A stretch of 64,000 bases of DNA from NCBI GenBank assembly GCA_013298125.1, contig JAAFJP010000011.1:62001-126000 (forward strand), given 5' to 3'. Positions 61,372 to 64,000 of this stretch are shown here, one piece after another (positions within the stretch are counted from its first letter, which is position 1; the number at the start of each line of letters is the position of its first letter). The translations under genes were made by a program, and so were the position numbers. Below the pieces are notes generated by a model that was not told the origin of the DNA, did no database searches, and saw only the letters and a program-made list of their open reading frames with translations. This DNA is from Cytophagales bacterium (GTDB lineage: Bacteria > Bacteroidota > Bacteroidia > Cytophagales > Spirosomataceae).

Positions 61372-62805
61372 CTAATATCCAGGATTTTGTGTTAAAATTC
61401 CTCTGCTCAACGTAATTTCAGAATCAGGAATTGGGTATAATTCGTTTTTCCCTTTCTTGAAGCCTTTGGGACCTAATACTCTTTCGGCATCTCCCGTTCT
61501 GACTAAATCAAGAAAACGGTCCCACTCCATCGCTAACTCAACACGACGTTCTTGTTTGATGGCGGTTCTCATGGCATCTTGGGAAGTGGCAGTGGTGTTG
61601 GGCAACCCTGCTCTTTTACGCAATCTGTTGATAGAAATAGCGGCAGTAGCGGGGTTTCCCAATTCATTGTTTGCCTCAGCATTCATCAATAATATTTCCG
61701 CAAAACGTATCAATCGGATATTTTGATTTCCTTGCCAAGAACCCACATTGGGTTGTAATGCCATCGGTACATAGACTTTGAAGTTATAGTAAGGATTATC
61801 GCCTTCTTTTTCAATAAAATCTCCCTCGGGTGTGGTGGTGCCTCGGTATAAAATGGTAGCATCTTTTCGCTTATCACCTTTCTCGAAGGCATTGATTAAA
61901 CTCTCGGATGGGATTCCGAACCCCCAACCAAACATCCCTCTAACGCCTTGAACCTCACCATATTGACTATAATTCACAACATCTAAATTATTATCTCCTC
62001 CGCACTGAACTTCTAAGATAGATTCAACGCTATTTTCATTTTCAATCCTAAACATTTTATAATAATCAGGGAAGAGGTCATAGCCCATCGTCATGACGGT
62101 CTCGGTGGTTTCTTTTACTTTTGCCCAATTTTTTTGATATAAATATGTTTTTGCCAGTAACGATAAAGCGGCTCCCTTGGTGGCTCTTCCTGTTTCTTCG
62201 GTACTATATTTTTGGGGTAAGATTGCCGAAGATTCCAATAAATCTTTTTGGATAAAAGCATAAACTTCTTCCACTGTGTTGCGGGGTTGATTATAGTTTC
62301 CATCAGTCCGCAAACCATTAAAAATAGGAACTCCCCCAAAGGTTCTCACCAAGTTGAAATAGTGATAGGCTCTAAAAAACTTAGCCTCGGCTATCAGTCT
62401 ATTTTTTAGTGCTTCGTCCATCTTTATTTGTGGAACATTGGATATAACCTGATTGCATAGATTTACACCCCCAAACTGACCGCCCCAATAAGTCCCAATT
62501 TGTCCTTCGGTAGAGGTATATTTAAAAAATTCATAGTCATTCATAAAAGAAGCATCCGCAGGGGCACTTCCTTTCTCAACATCGTCGGAAGCAATATTTA
62601 GCAATGCCAAAGGTGCAAATGCTGCCAAACCCCACTCTCTTAAATTGGTATAAATCTGGTTTGTTGCAGATACAGCATCCGCTGGATTTTTGAAAAACTG
62701 ACTTGATAATATTTTATTTTCTGGGGTCAAGTCCAGAACATTGTCGCTACATGAAGACACTGTCAGCACGGCAACTAAACTCATACTTATAATTGACTTT
62801 TTCAT
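61372..62805 (-). CDS. SusD/RagB-family nutrient-binding outer-membrane lipoprotein
   Basis: A 477-residue surface lipoprotein that binds oligosaccharides and passes them to its SusC partner. The signal peptide with lipobox (VLTVSSCSDN, C19 as lipidated residue) begins at ATG 62805. The frame is open further upstream to 63009, but that part only translates a palindromic repeat, so I reject the longer start. SusD features: DAVSATNQIYTNLREWG, LIAEAKFFRAYHYFNLVRTF, GGVPIF, the RKRAGLP helix and RRVELAMEWDRFLDLVRTGD. It lies downstream of susC and upstream of GH31, as in polysaccharide utilisation loci. The glycan is unknown, but alpha-glucan is a fair guess. Confidence 0.95.
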   Translation of the reverse strand: MKKSIISMSLVAVLTVSSCSDNVLDLTPENKILSSQFFKNPADAVSATNQIYTNLREWGLAAFAPLALLNIASDDVEKGSAPADASFMNDYEFFKYTSTEGQIGTYWGGQFGGVNLCNQVISNVPQIKMDEALKNRLIAEAKFFRAYHYFNLVRTFGGVPIFNGLRTDGNYNQPRNTVEEVYAFIQKDLLESSAILPQKYSTEETGRATKGAALSLLAKTYLYQKNWAKVKETTETVMTMGYDLFPDYYKMFRIENENSVESILEVQCGGDNNLDVVNYSQYGEVQGVRGMFGWGFGIPSESLINAFEKGDKRKDATILYRGTTTPEGDFIEKEGDNPYYNFKVYVPMALQPNVGSWQGNQNIRLIRFAEILLMNAEANNELGNPATAAISINRLRKRAGLPNTTATSQDAMRTAIKQERRVELAMEWDRFLDLVRTGDAERVLGPKGFKKGKNELYPIPDSEITLSRGILTQNPGY

Positions 62806-62848
62806 ACTTTTATTATTTATGCGAATATTTGGTTGAAAATATAATTTT

Positions 62849-63033
62849 AGCCTCAGAGAGGCGATATTTTGACGGTCCGACGGTCTAGCCGCTGCGGTAA
62901 TAGAATCACCAAGACTTCTACAAAGCCCCATCTGGGCAACACTTTCATTTAAAATATCGCCCCGATGGGGCTTTATAGAATGGATATTTAAACATTTCAC
63001 TACTACCAAAATATCGCCTCTATGAGGCTTTTT
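62849..63033. repeat. Nested palindrome of GCCCCATCGGGG-type units between susC and susD
   Basis: The outer pair AGCCTCAGAGAGGCGATATTTT (words) near 62849 and AAAATATCGCCTCTATGAGG near 63008 encloses an inner pair, AAAGCCCCATCTGGGCAAC (62922) and ATCGCCCCGATGGGGCTTT (62955-62974). Same design as the element at 61170-61361, with substitutions that keep pairing. It interrupts the susC-susD spacer, about 16 nt after the susC stop codon. Confidence 0.85.
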
Positions 63034-63061
63034 AACCCTGATTCGACTTTGTTGAATATAT

Positions 63062-64000
63062 TTAGAATGACATATTTACACCGAAATTATAAGTGGCATA
63101 GATAGGAGTGATACCCGCATCTATTCCTCTTTCCCAAACACCGTTGGAAGTATTTACAATTTCAGGAGAAAACCCTTTGTATTTTGAAAATGTTACCAAA
63201 TTTTGTCCATTGGCAAAAACTCTCACTCTATTCAATCTCTTGCCCAAAACAGCTTTTGGTATGGTATATCCCAACTGCAAACCCCTGATTCTGAAATACG
63301 AACCATCTTCTACAAAATAACTACTGGCGGCTAATTGATTACTCTGGCTGGAACTGGCAGATGGACTGGTTGTGCTGGTGCCTTCTCCGTTCCATCTACT
63401 GTTATAGAAATCGAGGGTAAAGTTCTCGGCATCGTATCTAACTTGTCGGTTTTTGTTGTAGATTTGATTGCCTCCAACGCCTTGAAAATCAATAGATAAA
63501 TCAAAATTTCCTATATCCAAATGCCCCCCAAAACCAAAGGTGAATGTTGGAATTGGACTGCCTAATTCTTTTTTATCTCGTTCGTCATACTGTCCATCAT
63601 TATTCAAATCTTCAAAAATAAATGCCCCCGTTTTTTGATTTACTCCCGTTACCTGATATCCCCAATACGACCCAATCTGTGAGCCTTCTCGCATCACGAC
63701 CAGATTATGGTTATAGATTCCTCCCAAATATTGATCTGAATTACCTTTCACTTTCGTTACGATGTTAGCATTGGTCGAGAAGTTACCATAAAAACCGTAA
63801 CCAAGATTTTCTTTGATTCTGTTTTCCCATTTAATATCCACTTCCAAGCCCTGATTGACAAAATCGGCAGCGTTGGTGGTGTAAGTATTTCCAGTACCTG
63901 CAATTTGCAATAATCTAATGTTTGCCACGGCATCACGGGTAGTTTTGTGATAATACCCCACATCAACCGAGAGCTTGTTTTTGAACCATTTGGTTTCAAT
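63062..64000 (-). CDS. SusC/RagA-family TonB-dependent transporter, 5' part beyond window (partial)
   Basis: The C-terminal 312 residues of an outer-membrane barrel, open to the right edge. Strands and signature pieces of SusC C-termini are clear: WFKNKLSVDVGYYHKTTRD, the QGLEVDIKWENRI strand, FEDLNNDGQYDERDKKELG (a Ca-binding-like loop present in most SusC), PTFTFGFGGHLDIGNFDLSI, YFRIRGLQLGYTIPKA and RVFANGQNLVTFSKYKGF, ending at the barrel terminus YNFGVNMSF. It imports oligosaccharides with SusD using TonB energy. The plug and N-terminal domain lie outside. Confidence 0.95.
   Translation of the reverse strand: METKWFKNKLSVDVGYYHKTTRDAVANIRLLQIAGTGNTYTTNAADFVNQGLEVDIKWENRIKENLGYGFYGNFSTNANIVTKVKGNSDQYLGGIYNHNLVVMREGSQIGSYWGYQVTGVNQKTGAFIFEDLNNDGQYDERDKKELGSPIPTFTFGFGGHLDIGNFDLSIDFQGVGGNQIYNKNRQVRYDAENFTLDFYNSRWNGEGTSTTSPSASSSQSNQLAASSYFVEDGSYFRIRGLQLGYTIPKAVLGKRLNRVRVFANGQNLVTFSKYKGFSPEIVNTSNGVWERGIDAGITPIYATYNFGVNMSF

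Noticed and set aside
62806-63009. Extended N-terminus of SusD starting at 63009
   Set aside because: The extra 68 codons translate the nested palindrome; the lipoprotein signal peptide starts at 62805.

Overview
The window looks like a chromosomal segment of an AT-rich Bacteroidota bacterium, most likely a member of the Cytophagales (Spirosomataceae/Flectobacillus-Arcicella type; genus not proven). The grounds are type IX secretion C-terminal sorting domains, a SusC/SusD pair, Bacteroidota-type promoter boxes (TTG about 20 nt upstream of TAnnTTTG), a CrtY-type lycopene cyclase, a YtxJ bacillithiol-linked protein, DUF2723 and PVC-type 'membrane-bound dehydrogenases'. There is one tRNA, no rRNA and no CRISPR array.

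Layout. 1-8.9 kb (minus): 5' part of a PVC-type dehydrogenase, an SDR, a frameshifted Crp/Fnr regulator, a MATE exporter, guaA and a secreted GH5 glycosidase. 9.4-15.9 kb: ribosome hibernation factor, an Rpn-type nuclease pseudogene with a decayed partial copy, metK, crtY, lipA and an outer-membrane-like protein. 16-28 kb: OsmC, YtxJ, an AlbA_2/Schlafen protein, an EamA transporter, a CE1-like esterase, pyrE, an Omp85 protein, an SLC45-like sugar transporter, an SdrD_B surface protein, and a WYL-regulator/DoxX/GyrI-like run facing an SDR. 28-37 kb: a second PVC-type dehydrogenase carrying a c-heme site, with a sugar isomerase-like TIM barrel, a T9SS protein, a secreted GH13 alpha-amylase and threonine aldolase. 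37-48.4 kb: DUF2157, a FAN1-like nuclease, DUF2723 O-mannosyltransferase-like protein, an intact Rpn nuclease, pheS, Uma2 and a circularly permuted ATP-grasp protein. 48.7-56.5 kb: tRNA-Arg(ACG), then a type I restriction-modification island hsdM-yhcG-hsdS-GxxExxY-hsdR. 56.6-64 kb: secreted M1 peptidase, GH31 alpha-glucosidase and a SusD/SusC pair. GH13, GH31, SusCD and the SLC45-like permease together suggest use of alpha-glucans, though they are not one contiguous locus.

The most striking theme is a dense set of palindromic repeats of several families that have entered or abut genes. A complete GIY-YIG nuclease domain, bracketed by a perfect 15-bp inverted repeat, sits in frame inside the helicase part of HsdR. 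A GC-rich palindrome is translated in frame inside the FAN1-like protein. Other palindromes supply the last residues and stop codon of the WYL regulator, the FAN1-like protein and HsdS. The GxxExxY gene lies between inverted copies of one family, and susD is flanked by two related nested palindromes. I read this as possible mobile palindrome units, two of which carry small nuclease genes. The structures are seen directly; the mobility is inference.
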